A stretch of DNA of 64,000 nt from Acinetobacter oleivorans DR1. Its GTDB lineage: Bacteria > Pseudomonadota > Gammaproteobacteria > Pseudomonadales > Moraxellaceae. The DNA lies in contig NC_014259.1 in the NCBI RefSeq assembly GCF_000196795.1, positions 186,001-250,000 on the forward strand. The letters are read 5' to 3'. Positions 45,371-54,378 of the stretch are shown here, piece after piece (position 1 is the first letter of the stretch; every line of letters begins with the position of its first letter). The position numbers were made by a program, and so were the translations under genes. Below the pieces are notes generated by a model, which did no database searches, was not told the DNA's origin, and worked only from the letters and a program-made list of their open reading frames with translations.

Positions 45371-45407
45371 AAAAAGCCCGCTATCAAGTGTGAATAGCGG
45401 GCTTTTT
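45371..45407 (+). terminator. Terminator after pirin gene
   Basis: AAAAAGCCCGCTAT/ATAGCGGGCTTTTT stem with a nine-base loop, followed by CGC; the T-run is in the stem. Confidence 0.85.
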
Positions 45408-45606
45408 CGCTGTAAAGATTCTGTTTTTATAATGGTTTTCATTGTTGTTGCGGCATTGTTTTATGTGATTTGGTTCTCATTATTGTGGCTCTATGATATC
45501 TCAAAATAAGATAGTTGTAAAACATATGATATAAATATAGTTAAATTATCTTATTTTATTTAAAAGATTTTTTTAAATTTATAAAAAATATAAGTTTTTA
45601 TATGAC

Positions 45607-45669
45607 TGTATATTTTTGTAAAAAAATATACAAAGCTAGCTTGTCCTTTAGTTAAATATTTTCTATATA
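45607..45669 (+). promoter_or_regulatory. Promoter and upstream dyad of the FAD oxidoreductase operon
   Basis: TTGTCC (45641-45646) and TATATA (45664-45669) are 17 bases apart. Just upstream is an 11-bp inverted repeat TGTATATTTTT/AAAAATATACA (45607-45632), possibly an operator. The rest of this gap (45408-45767) shows nothing else. Confidence 0.5.
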
Positions 45670-45767
45670 AATTGATGCAAAAAATAAAAATCTGGTAGTT
45701 TTTAATACGGTGTTTTTTTAGGGTATGAGTGATAATCAAAAAAATTCTCGAAAAATGGGACATCATT

Positions 45768-47066
45768 TTGAATATCGCAATTATTGGCAGTGGAATGGCA
45801 GGTCTTGCGGCAGCAAGAATTCTGAAAGATGCAGGGCATACGATCACGATATTTGAAGCACTTCCTGGCCGGGGAATGGATAGCCATAGCATTGAATTCG
45901 ATGGTGGAATTATTGATGCACCGCTACGTGTGATGAATCCACATCTGTGGAAGAATACACTCAGCCTTGCTGCTCATTTAGGCATTAAAACCTTCCCAGT
46001 TCGTACTTATATGTCATGTAGCTGGTTATTCGAAGATCGTACGGAAACATGGTTAACGACATCTCGTAGTCGTATTGGTAATTTCCCAATTATCAATAAC
46101 CGTAAAGGCATCCAGCAATATGGCTGGCGTCTTGTGAAAGGAATGTTGCAATTAAAAACTGCAATTCATCAGTTTTTCAAATCTAAAAATCAAGATATTA
46201 CCCTCGCTGAATTTATTAATCAGAACGATATAGAAGAAGTATTCTGGCATGGTGTTGTAATGCCGGTGCTCTATACAATTTGTACGTGTAATCCAAAAAC
46301 AATTGGCGATTGGCCTGCAAAAAACCTTCTTGAGTTTTTACGTCACTTAACTGATGGCGATATGTTGTTACGTATGAAAGGTGGTACACCTGCATTTGTA
46401 GACAGCTTAATTAAAGATATCGACATTCATAGCGGATCAGCGATTAAGAACGTTGAATTACAAGGCGAAAAAGTATTGGTTGAAAACAGCCAAGGTGAAA
46501 AGAACTTATTTGATCGAGTGATTGTGGCAACGCCAACGTCTAAAATTGATGAGTTTTTGAACCCTGAACAATTTGCTGAAGATATGAATTTGCTTAAGCA
46601 ATTCCGTTTTGAGCAAGGTGATCTTGTTATTCATACAGATGCAACAGTAATGCCACCACGTCGTAAAGACTGGTCAGTGCTGAGCTATATGATGGATCGT
46701 AAGTTTACCCGTCAGCAATTTACAGTTTGGATGAATGCAGTTGAACCATCACTTGTGGGTAAAAATCCAGTGTTCCAGACGTGGCGTCCAGTGACTGATA
46801 TTGACCCTAAAAAAATCATTTCAAAAGTGACTTTAACGCGTGCTGTTGTAGACTCGCAAACAATTGCTCTAAATAAAGAATTGCAACAACGCCATTTAGA
46901 CTTAAACCGTAAAGTATTTTATTGTGGTTCATGGTCATGTGATGGCTTACCAATTTTAGAGTCGGCAGTTACTTCTGCGATGCATATTGCTGAAATTTTA
47001 GGTGCACCTTTACCCTTTGTAGGTTTAAAACCTCAGGTTGAAGTTGCTCCTGAGCTCGGTTACTAA
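45768..47066 (+). CDS. FAD/NAD(P)-dependent oxidoreductase, amine-oxidase-like
   Basis: A 432-residue flavoprotein. The dinucleotide fold opens NIAIIGSGMAGLAAARILKDAGHTITIFEA near residue 2, followed by the GR-type arginine region (LPGRGMDSHS). The C-terminal GSWSCDGLPILESAVTSAMHIAE closes the FAD domain. The substrate is unknown. I prefer the TTG at 45768 (GGGA eight bases upstream) over a GTG 39 bases earlier, because the family starts just before the GxGxxG. It begins a three-gene set with a methyltransferase and a GFA protein. Confidence 0.82.
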   Translation: MNIAIIGSGMAGLAAARILKDAGHTITIFEALPGRGMDSHSIEFDGGIIDAPLRVMNPHLWKNTLSLAAHLGIKTFPVRTYMSCSWLFEDRTETWLTTSRSRIGNFPIINNRKGIQQYGWRLVKGMLQLKTAIHQFFKSKNQDITLAEFINQNDIEEVFWHGVVMPVLYTICTCNPKTIGDWPAKNLLEFLRHLTDGDMLLRMKGGTPAFVDSLIKDIDIHSGSAIKNVELQGEKVLVENSQGEKNLFDRVIVATPTSKIDEFLNPEQFAEDMNLLKQFRFEQGDLVIHTDATVMPPRRKDWSVLSYMMDRKFTRQQFTVWMNAVEPSLVGKNPVFQTWRPVTDIDPKKIISKVTLTRAVVDSQTIALNKELQQRHLDLNRKVFYCGSWSCDGLPILESAVTSAMHIAEILGAPLPFVGLKPQVEVAPELGY

Positions 47067-47070
47067 AATT

Positions 47071-47904
47071 GTGAAAATAAAAGTTCGAGCGGCTCTTTCT
47101 CGACTTATTCCCCATAAATATGCAATTGATGCATCAAGTTTGGGAGATGATGAAGAGCTGGCTTGGACAAATTTGGGTTTTTGGAAAAATACCCAAAACT
47201 ACCGTGAAGCTTGTTGCCAATTGGCAGATCATTTGGCACAAGCTGTCAATTTAAATTCAAAAGATCATCTCTTAGATTTAGGCTGCGGACAGGGTGCAAG
47301 TTTATTGCACTGGTTACAGCACTATCAGCCCAAAAGCCTTAGTGCAGTTGACTTACAAGCCCAGTGTGTTAATAAAATTCAAAAGCTTATTCCTGAAATA
47401 AGCCAGATTTTTTGTGGTTCATTTTTAAATTTAAAACAATTTGAATTTAAACAACACTTCAATGCTGTGTTATGTATTGATGCGGCTTATCACAGCAATT
47501 TAAATTCATTTCTAGATTCAGTCACTCCAGTTTTAAATTCAAAAGGCCGATTAGGTTTTCATTACCTAATGCGTGCTGACTCATGTCAAAACATGACCGC
47601 TCTGCAAGAACAAAAGCATCGTTATTTACTTAAAGCAGCAAATGTCGCTTGGGATGCTGTACCGACTGAAAAAATACTAAGAACAACCTTGGAACAACAA
47701 GGTTTTGCAGATATTCAAATTGAAGATTTATCCGAGCCTGTATTACTCGGTTTTTCGCGGTATATTCAAAATCAGCAAAGACAAAATCAAAGCCGAGGAT
47801 TGGCAAATTTTAAAATTCAAATGACTGCAAAGTTATGCCAACAACTCTACCAAAATGGATATGTACGTTATATTCAAATCACAGCAATAAAAAAAATAGG
47901 ATGA
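47071..47904 (+). CDS. Class I SAM-dependent methyltransferase
   Basis: A 277-residue methyltransferase. Motif I is HLLDLGCGQGASLLHW near residues 68-83, followed by SAVDLQAQCVNKIQ and CIDAAYH. It resembles small-molecule O- or C-methyltransferases (MpaG/erg6-like), but the substrate is unknown. The GTG at 47071, four bases after the oxidoreductase stop, was chosen; a TTG inside that gene is an alternative. It lies three bases before the GFA gene, so the operon is tight. Confidence 0.8.
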   Translation: MKIKVRAALSRLIPHKYAIDASSLGDDEELAWTNLGFWKNTQNYREACCQLADHLAQAVNLNSKDHLLDLGCGQGASLLHWLQHYQPKSLSAVDLQAQCVNKIQKLIPEISQIFCGSFLNLKQFEFKQHFNAVLCIDAAYHSNLNSFLDSVTPVLNSKGRLGFHYLMRADSCQNMTALQEQKHRYLLKAANVAWDAVPTEKILRTTLEQQGFADIQIEDLSEPVLLGFSRYIQNQQRQNQSRGLANFKIQMTAKLCQQLYQNGYVRYIQITAIKKIG

Positions 47905-47907
47905 GCC

Positions 47908-48330
47908 ATGTCAGCTAAATATCAAGGATCGTGTTTATGTGGAGCTGTGAGCTATCAAAGCGAAACGGAGCCACGTTATAGCTTTAATTGCCATTGTCGA
48001 GATTGTCAGAAGGCAACAGGTTCAGCATATGCACCAATCGCTTTTTTTCACCAATCTGAATTGAAAGTAAGTGGTGAACTTAAATATTTTGAGACTTTAG
48101 GATCTTCTGGCCGACCTATTAAAAGAGCATTTTGCCCAACTTGTGGTTCTCAGCTTTTTGGCTTACCTGAAATTGCCCCTGAAATGATTTCAATACGTGC
48201 AGGTACTTTGGATGACCCGAGTCTCTATCAGCCTAGAGCAGAGGTGTTTGTGAGCCAAGCCTACGCATGGGATACGCTGAACCCAAACCTTAAACATTTT
48301 GAAAAAATGATAGAGAAGAGTAAGAAATAA
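47908..48330 (+). CDS. GFA-family zinc-binding protein
   Basis: A 140-residue protein of the glutathione-dependent formaldehyde-activating (GFA) fold. Zn-binding Cys pairs occur in GSCLCGAV, FNCHCRDCQKATGS and AFCPTCGSQLFG. Most GFA proteins do not act on formaldehyde, and the substrate here is unknown. It is the third gene of the operon and converges with a small ORF that starts at 48504. Confidence 0.87.
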   Translation: MSAKYQGSCLCGAVSYQSETEPRYSFNCHCRDCQKATGSAYAPIAFFHQSELKVSGELKYFETLGSSGRPIKRAFCPTCGSQLFGLPEIAPEMISIRAGTLDDPSLYQPRAEVFVSQAYAWDTLNPNLKHFEKMIEKSKK

Positions 48331-48333
48331 GGC

Positions 48334-48504
48334 TTAATTAAAAAAAACAAATATTGCCAAAGCACATATTAAAGTAAAACTGCCAAAGGCTAAAAATAAT
48401 ATAGTTTTTCTAAATTTTAGCTGAGGCATTTTACTTACAATAATAATAAGGCATGCAAGTATGGTCACTAAAGGTTGAAAAAGATTTGATGGCAAAGTAA
48501 ACAT
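48334..48504 (-). CDS. Small membrane protein of unknown function (56 residues)
   Basis: An ORF shorter than usual cut-offs. The ATG at 48504 is preceded by AAGGAACGAG, a good ribosome site. The protein (MFTLPSNLFQPLVTILACL at its start) has two hydrophobic helices: about residues 12-25 and 34-54. Convergent with the GFA gene, four bases apart. The ribosome site and full-length membrane character argue for a real gene, but conservation could not be tested. Confidence 0.6.
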   Translation of the reverse strand: MFTLPSNLFQPLVTILACLIIIVSKMPQLKFRKTILFLAFGSFTLICALAIFVFFN

Positions 48505-48728
48505 CTCGTTCCTTGTTGTTTTTAAATTTATTTTACAAATAAAGTAATAAACTCATTATATCGTCTTCTTATTTAATTGACGAACAGAACTTGTTTATAA
48601 ATTCATATTTTTATTTCAATGATAGTAAATTAAGTTTTAAATTTAAAAGAAACATGTACGCTTTTTCTTACATACATTCGGGAAATTGGCGTCTTTTTAT
48701 GACGTGATGAATTGCCTATGATGAACTC

Positions 48729-48856
48729 ATCAGGAACAGGAAGTTCCGAAACATAAAACAACAATAATAAGTTTAAGCATCAGGACGTGAGGTATTACAG
48801 GAAGTGTACCTAGTAACGAAATACGAAAAAAGCCCAACAGGATGTTGGGCTTTTTT
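48729..48856 (+). ncRNA. Candidate small RNA upstream of a periplasmic protein gene
   Basis: A hairpin GGAAC-AGGAA-GTTCC (48733-48747) and a strong terminator AAAAAAGCCCAAC/GTTGGGCTTTTTT (48826-48856) bracket about 130 bases without a reading frame that has a ribosome site. A promoter-like pair, TTTTTA (48694-48699) and TATGAT (48717-48722), has 17-base spacing, though the -35 is weak. CATCAGGA occurs twice inside. The terminator is shared with the convergent gene ending at 48866. It could be a small RNA or merely a leader. Confidence 0.5.
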
Positions 48857-48865
48857 CATTTTGTA

Positions 48866-49249
48866 TTAATAAATTTGTTTGCCGCCTAATGCTGTGCAAT
48901 CAACTGGTGTATTCCATTTTACGGCAGTTCCTGTAAGTACTGGACGTACAATACGCCACGGCCAGAAACCAAATCTTTGGCTTTGATGATAATTAATCAC
49001 CACATCTGCACCGTATTTACGAGCAACGATCGCTAATTTAGGTTTTACTTCTTCAAAACCACCATAGGTTCCTTTCGCGGCTTTAATACGTTTAATAGAT
49101 TTATAGTGCTCTGCTGAAGGAGTACCCTCAATTAAGCAAATGGGTGGGTTTGCAGTAGTTTGCATTTGAGCTTGAGATGTAGTGTCTTGAGCATATGTTG
49201 TTAAAGGCAAAGTTAGAAATAAAGCAGGTAAAATAAAACGAAGTTTCAT
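48866..49249 (-). CDS. Periplasmic protein of unknown function
   Basis: A 127-residue protein with a clear signal peptide (MKLRFILPALFLTLPLTTYA, then QDTT) and an acidic, mixed mature domain. Two Cys residues, in PPICLIEG and PVDCTALGG, could form a disulphide. It resembles small Acinetobacter exported proteins of no known role. The promoter lies in the AT-rich gap beyond 49250. Confidence 0.78.
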   Translation of the reverse strand: MKLRFILPALFLTLPLTTYAQDTTSQAQMQTTANPPICLIEGTPSAEHYKSIKRIKAAKGTYGGFEEVKPKLAIVARKYGADVVINYHQSQRFGFWPWRIVRPVLTGTAVKWNTPVDCTALGGKQIY

Positions 49250-49728
49250 ATTTTTCCGTATTGGTATCTTAATGAATTAAAGTTTATAAAATAGGTCTTA
49301 TTCATATGACCTTATTTGGGGGCGCATTATAATCATATCTTTTTAATATTTATTATTTTAATCTTATATTTTTTAATAAATTAGCAGCATCCTGTTTTGC
49401 TTTTAAAAGAGAAAATGTGTTTTATAAATTTATTTTGAAGCTTAAGTTTATAATAAGTATTTATCAAATTTAAAAGAGCATAGTTTTAGGCAAGAGCTTT
49501 TTATCGAAAAGATATTCTTTAAAAATATTATTAATATGTTTTGCTATAAAACTATAGCCGCAGCAAAAGAAATAGTTATTGAATTAGAGAAATATGAAAA
49601 ATAATTTGAAGGGTGTGGATCAATAGGTCTGCACTCAATTTTTTGGTAATAATTATAAATCTTTAAGTATTTTAAAACCTACAGGCAACAAAAAACCCCA
49701 TAAATCAAATATTCATGAGGTTTAATGA
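49250..49728. other. Intergenic region, 479 bases
   Basis: AT-rich. A short reading frame at about 49450-49600 has a coding-like C-terminus (AAAKEIVIELEKYEK), but its only ATG leaves 22 residues and has no ribosome site, so it may be a remnant. Nothing else is supportable. Confidence 0.4.
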
Positions 49729-49804
<76 letters not shown>

Positions 49805-49915
49805 GACGTGGAATGAATTCTACAGTTTCTTTAAAAAAATACAAGCCAAAAAATGACCACTTAAATTTTTTCTATCAATTTTTAAATGTTTATGGACTTA
49901 AGCTTTAGAAATAGC

Positions 49916-50242
49916 TTAAGACTTCAACACATAAATAAAAGAATCAACACGTTCGCCACTATTTAAAGTGACTTGAACAGGTACTCTTTCGTATTCTTCG
50001 CCTTCAAAATCATCAAGTAATTTCCAGTTTGCATTTAAATGTTCTGAGCTAAAAACAAAACCTTGAACTTGATTGGTACTTTCATCAAGCACAATTCCCG
50101 GATAGCCTAAATCAGCTCCCCAACCTTGATTATGTAAGGTTCCGTTGACCCAACCTTCTGCCCATTGTCCGCCAATATTTTCAAGTATATGTGCATTAGG
50201 ACGACCTGGGCCTAAAGTGCCATAAACAAATAAACTCGACAT
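49916..50242 (-). CDS. Gamma-glutamylcyclotransferase-like (AIG2/GGCT) protein
   Basis: A 108-residue protein of the AIG2-like fold. The opening LFVYGTLGPGRPNAHIL is the family phosphate-like loop, and the catalytic Glu lies in LDDFEGEEYER near residue 85. It may break down gamma-glutamyl compounds, but the substrate is unproved. The start MSSLFVYG at 50242 has AAAGGA upstream; longer in-frame starts run into the neighbouring MFS gene. It follows that gene on the same strand by 23 bases. Confidence 0.85.
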   Translation of the reverse strand: MSSLFVYGTLGPGRPNAHILENIGGQWAEGWVNGTLHNQGWGADLGYPGIVLDESTNQVQGFVFSSEHLNANWKLLDDFEGEEYERVPVQVTLNSGERVDSFIYVLKS

Positions 50243-50265
50243 GTGATTTTCCTTTAATTTAAAAA

Positions 50266-51510
50266 TTAATGAGCTTTTGCGTGTGATGTATAAACGACTA
50301 AAAATATTCCAAGTAACGACAGTACAACGGTTAAGCCTACGATTGCACTCCATCCACCGTGTAACCAGAACCAGCCACCTGCTGAGCCGACAATACTCGA
50401 ACCCATGTAGTAAAACAGTAAGTACAGGGAACTGGCATGGGCTTTGGCTTGTTTACTTTCAGCACCCACTGAACTGCTGGTGAGTGAGTGGGTAATAAAA
50501 AAGCCCGTGGTAATAAATGCAATGCCAATAATAATGCCGAAAAGAGAGCTGAGCAGGGTCATGAGGCTACCCACAATCATTAAGGCAAAGCCGCTCATCA
50601 TCATGGTTTTTTTACCGAAGCGGTCGGCTAATGTACCTGCCAATGATGAAGACACCATACCAAAGCTATACGACAAGAAAATAAGGCTAATTTGAGTCTG
50701 ACTCAGTGAATAAGGTGCTGCGCTTAAACGGAAAGTGGCGTAGTTAAACAAGGTAACAAACACACTCGTGAGCAAGAAACCAATAGTAAACAGGCGTAGC
50801 AATTTAAAATTACTTAAATGGGTCCGCCACATTTGCAGGTGAAAATTTAAATTCAAACCCTTTTTCTGTACAAAATTACGCGAAGCAGGAAGTAAATTCA
50901 AAAAGGCAATTGAACAAATAAAACAGATTGCGCCAAGTAAGCCTAAAGCAGTTCGCCAAGAAAAATATTCAATCAAAATACCCATGCCGACACGGCCCAT
51001 CATTCCACCAAAGGCCGTACCTGCAATATACAAACCCATGGTTTTACCCAAGTATTCAGGTGCGATTTCTTCGGCAATCCAAGCCATAGTTACGGCTGGT
51101 ACACCGCCAAGCAATAGACCTTCTAGTGCTCGTGCTATTAGTAAGCTATGCCAGTTAGGCGTAAACATAGCCACAATATTAAGAATAGCCGCACACAGCA
51201 TTGAACTAAAGATGACACCACGACGACCAATTGCCTGTGAAAAAGCACTAGATAGAACAATTGAAATCGCTAAAAAGGCAGTCGTTAATGACAGGGCAAG
51301 AGAGCTACTCGCAGGACTAATCTGGAAGCTTTGGCTAAATGCAGGCAGGAGCGGTTGTACGCAATAAATCAGAGAGAAACTAGCGAAACCTACGAGGAAT
51401 AAAGCGAATCCTGCGTGTTTATAGGCTTTAGTCCCTTTGTGAATCCATTCTCGGGAAAGAACAGAAGTTGCCTCAGTGCTTAAGGTACTGGGCGTAGATG
51501 AAGAGTTCAT
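50266..51510 (-). CDS. MFS transporter (YnfM-like)
   Basis: A 414-residue major facilitator with 12 helices. The N-terminal cytosolic stretch is followed by FSLIYCVQPLLPAFSQSFQISPASSSLALS, and the motif QAIGRRGVIFSSML (landmark) is the loop 2-3 signature. The C-half has LAGTLADRFGKKTMMMSG. Substrate unknown. Divergent from a LysR regulator 140 bases away that probably controls it. Confidence 0.87.
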   Translation of the reverse strand: MNSSSTPSTLSTEATSVLSREWIHKGTKAYKHAGFALFLVGFASFSLIYCVQPLLPAFSQSFQISPASSSLALSLTTAFLAISIVLSSAFSQAIGRRGVIFSSMLCAAILNIVAMFTPNWHSLLIARALEGLLLGGVPAVTMAWIAEEIAPEYLGKTMGLYIAGTAFGGMMGRVGMGILIEYFSWRTALGLLGAICFICSIAFLNLLPASRNFVQKKGLNLNFHLQMWRTHLSNFKLLRLFTIGFLLTSVFVTLFNYATFRLSAAPYSLSQTQISLIFLSYSFGMVSSSLAGTLADRFGKKTMMMSGFALMIVGSLMTLLSSLFGIIIGIAFITTGFFITHSLTSSSVGAESKQAKAHASSLYLLFYYMGSSIVGSAGGWFWLHGGWSAIVGLTVVLSLLGIFLVVYTSHAKAH

Positions 51511-51650
51511 ATCATGACCAGGACAGAAAGAAAGTACAGTGCTTTTGGAACATGCTGCATCGAGAGAATTCGATAAATTAAAATTAGCAATTTAGACGGT
51601 ATTTTTCTAATATATTTAACAATAGATCATAATATGTTTTATATATAGCG

Positions 51651-52550
51651 ATGGAACTCAGACATATACGCTACTTTCTAGCAGTAGCAGAAGAAAAAAA
51701 CTTTACTAGAGCTGCGCATCGTTTAAATATGAGTCAGCCGCCTTTAAGCATGCAAATAAAGGACTTAGAGGAAGAGCTAGGTGCAGATTTATTTATTCGT
51801 TCTCCGCATGGGGTGGAGCTGACCGAAGCTGGGTTTGCCTTTTTAAATGCGATTCAGCCTGTACAACAGCGTGTAGAAGATGCAGCGAACTTGGTTAAAC
51901 AGGTGGCAAATGGTGAAGTGGGCCAATTACGATTGGGTTTTACGGGGACCTCAATGTTGAACCCTCTAATTCCTAAATGCGTTCGTTATTTCCAGCAGCA
52001 ATATCCTAAAGTTGATTTAAAACTTGAAGAAGCGAACACCTTGCTGCTCATCGATTTACTACTCGAAGACCGCTTAGATGTTGCGATTATAAGGTCACCA
52101 CGCAATATTCCAGACAGTTTAATTATTCAAGAGTTATTAGCAGAGCCACTCATTGCTGCTTTGCCTTCGGAGTCTTTTAATTTAGATGATTCAACGCAAG
52201 AAATTGATTTAACGGCACTGCGAGAGCTTGATTTTATTGTCTCACCACCTTCCATTAGCGCAGGGCTTTTCGATGCGATTAAACAAGCCTGTCATGAGCG
52301 TGGTTTTGAACCAAAAATTGGACAAAATGCCCCGCAAATTGTGTCAATTTTATCGTTGGTATCTGCAAATTTAGGGGTGTCTTTGGTTCCTGAATCGACC
52401 AAACAATTACAAATACAAGGTGTGGCTTATCGCTCTTTGAAAACATCTGTACCTACGGTGGGTTTAGGGCTTGCTTATAAAAAACATGCTCCTTCACAAA
52501 TGGCAATTAATTTTGCCAGTGTGGTGCAAGATATTCTCCATTTTAATTAA
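51651..52550 (+). CDS. LysR-family regulator of the adjacent MFS gene
   Basis: A 299-residue LysR protein. The winged helix-turn-helix (ELRHIRYFLAVAEEKNFTRAAHRLNMSQPPLSMQIKDLEEELGADLF, residues 2-48 as landmark) is complete and typical. The substrate-binding domain has normal length. It is divergent from the MFS transporter and the 140-bp gap holds the shared promoter. Ligand unknown. Confidence 0.9.
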   Translation: MELRHIRYFLAVAEEKNFTRAAHRLNMSQPPLSMQIKDLEEELGADLFIRSPHGVELTEAGFAFLNAIQPVQQRVEDAANLVKQVANGEVGQLRLGFTGTSMLNPLIPKCVRYFQQQYPKVDLKLEEANTLLLIDLLLEDRLDVAIIRSPRNIPDSLIIQELLAEPLIAALPSESFNLDDSTQEIDLTALRELDFIVSPPSISAGLFDAIKQACHERGFEPKIGQNAPQIVSILSLVSANLGVSLVPESTKQLQIQGVAYRSLKTSVPTVGLGLAYKKHAPSQMAINFASVVQDILHFN

Positions 52551-53382
52551 ATATTATGAAAAGGAAGTTAAATTTTATTCACTATATAATTATTTATAGG
52601 TCTAGATTTATACAAAAATTATTTAATTTTGGTTGAAAAATAGGCTTATGAACGAAGTTTTTATCTATAAACCATAAAAACTATTATTCTATTTTTTTTA
52701 AAAAATTTATGAAAACTTAATAATATTAAACATTCGGAAAAATTGTAAAATTTTTATATTAGTTTTATTAATAAATTAATTGGTAATTTAAATTTATTCT
52801 TAATTGTAAATAATAAATCAATTGTTAGATTTTTTTGTAATTTAAATTTAAGCAAAGGTTTACTATGAATTTTTATAATTTTAATGAAAATAAAATTTTA
52901 TTTTATGTCTATTTATTTTTCATTCTGTATTAAAAAATTAATATTAAATTAAACTGAATAATTATGTTTTTTTGGTGAGTGTTTTAATCAATTTTTAGGA
53001 CGTGGATTTACGTTAAAGCAAATGCTACACTTGTGATTGATTTAGAAAGCTTAATATAAATAAAATTTTATAATTAAGGGAAATAATCAGATTTTAACTA
53101 ATAGATATGTTTTATTGGTGGTTGAATGTTCGATAGTTATTTGTTTTGATAGTTAAAATTAGAAATATATGATTTAAAAGTTAGATCTTATTTTTTTGTT
53201 AAATAAAAAGGTTAATATCATCAAAAATAGGATTAATTACTATAGAAATTATTATTGGAGAGAAAGCTGAATGAAATAAGTGAAATTTATTTATAAAGTA
53301 ATATTGAAAATTTAAATAAAGGCTTAAAAATAAGTCTAATTTAAAAGTTTGTGAATGTATAAAGGAAATAAGGGTTTTTGTT
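52551..53382. other. Long AT-rich gap before the isonitrile genes
   Basis: An 832-base region that is extremely AT-rich. It probably holds the promoter of the pvcA-like gene and could be bound by H-NS-type silencers. A 22-codon hydrophobic reading frame (52865-52933) has a passable AAAGG site, but is too short to call. No RNA structure or repeat stands out. Confidence 0.55.
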
Positions 53383-54345
53383 GTGGTACAAATTTTAAAT
53401 AATGATTTAATGTTAGCTGAGCAGATCGTAAAATTAATTTTTCATAAGCGACGTTTATTAGCAAATGACTCAGAGCAAGAGAACTTTCAAGAAGAAGCTT
53501 TTTTACATATTCAAAAAGTATTGAATTTTGTCAAAAATAAACAACCTATTCATATGATTTTACCTGCTTTTCCAGCTAAATCACCAAATAGGAAAAAAAC
53601 TTTAGATATTTTTCCTGATAAAGGTGAGGAATTAGCTTTAGCAACATTGAATAAATTATGTGAAAAAATAAAAAATATTTATGCACCTGGAGCAAAGTTA
53701 ACTATTTGTTCTGATGGAAGAGTTTTTGCTGAACTAGTACGAATCCCGGATGAGGCCATATCTTCTTATAAATATGATCTTATAGAGAGAGTGGGAAAAC
53801 CTTATGCAGATAATATTGATTACTTTGATTTAGATGATGTTTTTCAAGATATACCAGAATATAGCACACTGCGTGAAGAGTTGATGGTTCAATATGGAGA
53901 GTCATTACTAAGCTTAAAACACCGATGTAAGCAAGAAAAACCAGCAGCTGAAATGTACCGCGGGATTTGTCGCTTTTTGACTGAGGATTTTTCAGGTCTT
54001 AATGAATTCAAAGGCTGGTCAAAAAACCAGATATTGAATGTAGCTCGTATGAATGCTTACCGGGTAATTCAAAGAAGTAATGCATGGACTAATTTATTGA
54101 AGGAGCAATTCCCAAATTCGGTTCGTCTTAGTATTCATCCACAACCTCGAGTTTCAGAAAAAATTGGAATATTTTTGATGGACTCGGATGACAATTGGCG
54201 TACACCTTGGCATTCGGTCGTTATACAAGATGATGATGGATTTACTTTAGTTCCACGACATAAAGCCGAAGAAGAAAATGCTTTATTAATCTTTAAAAAC
54301 GGAAAAGCTAGCCATTATTTGCGTAATAACCAACAAGAAATGTAA
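53383..54345 (+). CDS. Isonitrile (isocyanide) synthase, PvcA/IsnA-like
   Basis: A 320-residue protein of the DIT1/PvcA family. Known members turn the amino group of tyrosine or tryptophan and C2 of ribulose-5-phosphate into an isonitrile. Supporting landmarks are the MILPAFPAKSPNRKKTLDIFPDKGEELAL block near residues 59-87, ICSDGRVFAELVRIPDEAISSYKYDL near residues 111-137, and the late SVRLSIHPQPRVSEKIGIFL region with substrate-contact His. The GTG at 53383 has AAGGG upstream; an ATG nine codons further is possible. It is followed by a PvcB-like oxygenase. The substrate amino acid is not known. Confidence 0.85.
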   Translation: MVQILNNDLMLAEQIVKLIFHKRRLLANDSEQENFQEEAFLHIQKVLNFVKNKQPIHMILPAFPAKSPNRKKTLDIFPDKGEELALATLNKLCEKIKNIYAPGAKLTICSDGRVFAELVRIPDEAISSYKYDLIERVGKPYADNIDYFDLDDVFQDIPEYSTLREELMVQYGESLLSLKHRCKQEKPAAEMYRGICRFLTEDFSGLNEFKGWSKNQILNVARMNAYRVIQRSNAWTNLLKEQFPNSVRLSIHPQPRVSEKIGIFLMDSDDNWRTPWHSVVIQDDDGFTLVPRHKAEEENALLIFKNGKASHYLRNNQQEM

Positions 54346-54378
54346 GTAAATATGGTTTTATATTTAGAGATTTGAATA

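Noticed and set aside
45560..45892. 110-codon minus-strand ORF
   Set aside because: It overlaps the promoter and the start of the oxidoreductase gene and shows no domain or ribosome site.
49450..49600. Short reading frame with a coding-like C-terminus
   Set aside because: The only ATG leaves 22 residues and no ribosome site; at most a remnant.
52865..52933. 22-codon hydrophobic ORF in the AT-rich gap
   Set aside because: A passable ribosome site is present, but the length and AT-rich setting make chance likely.
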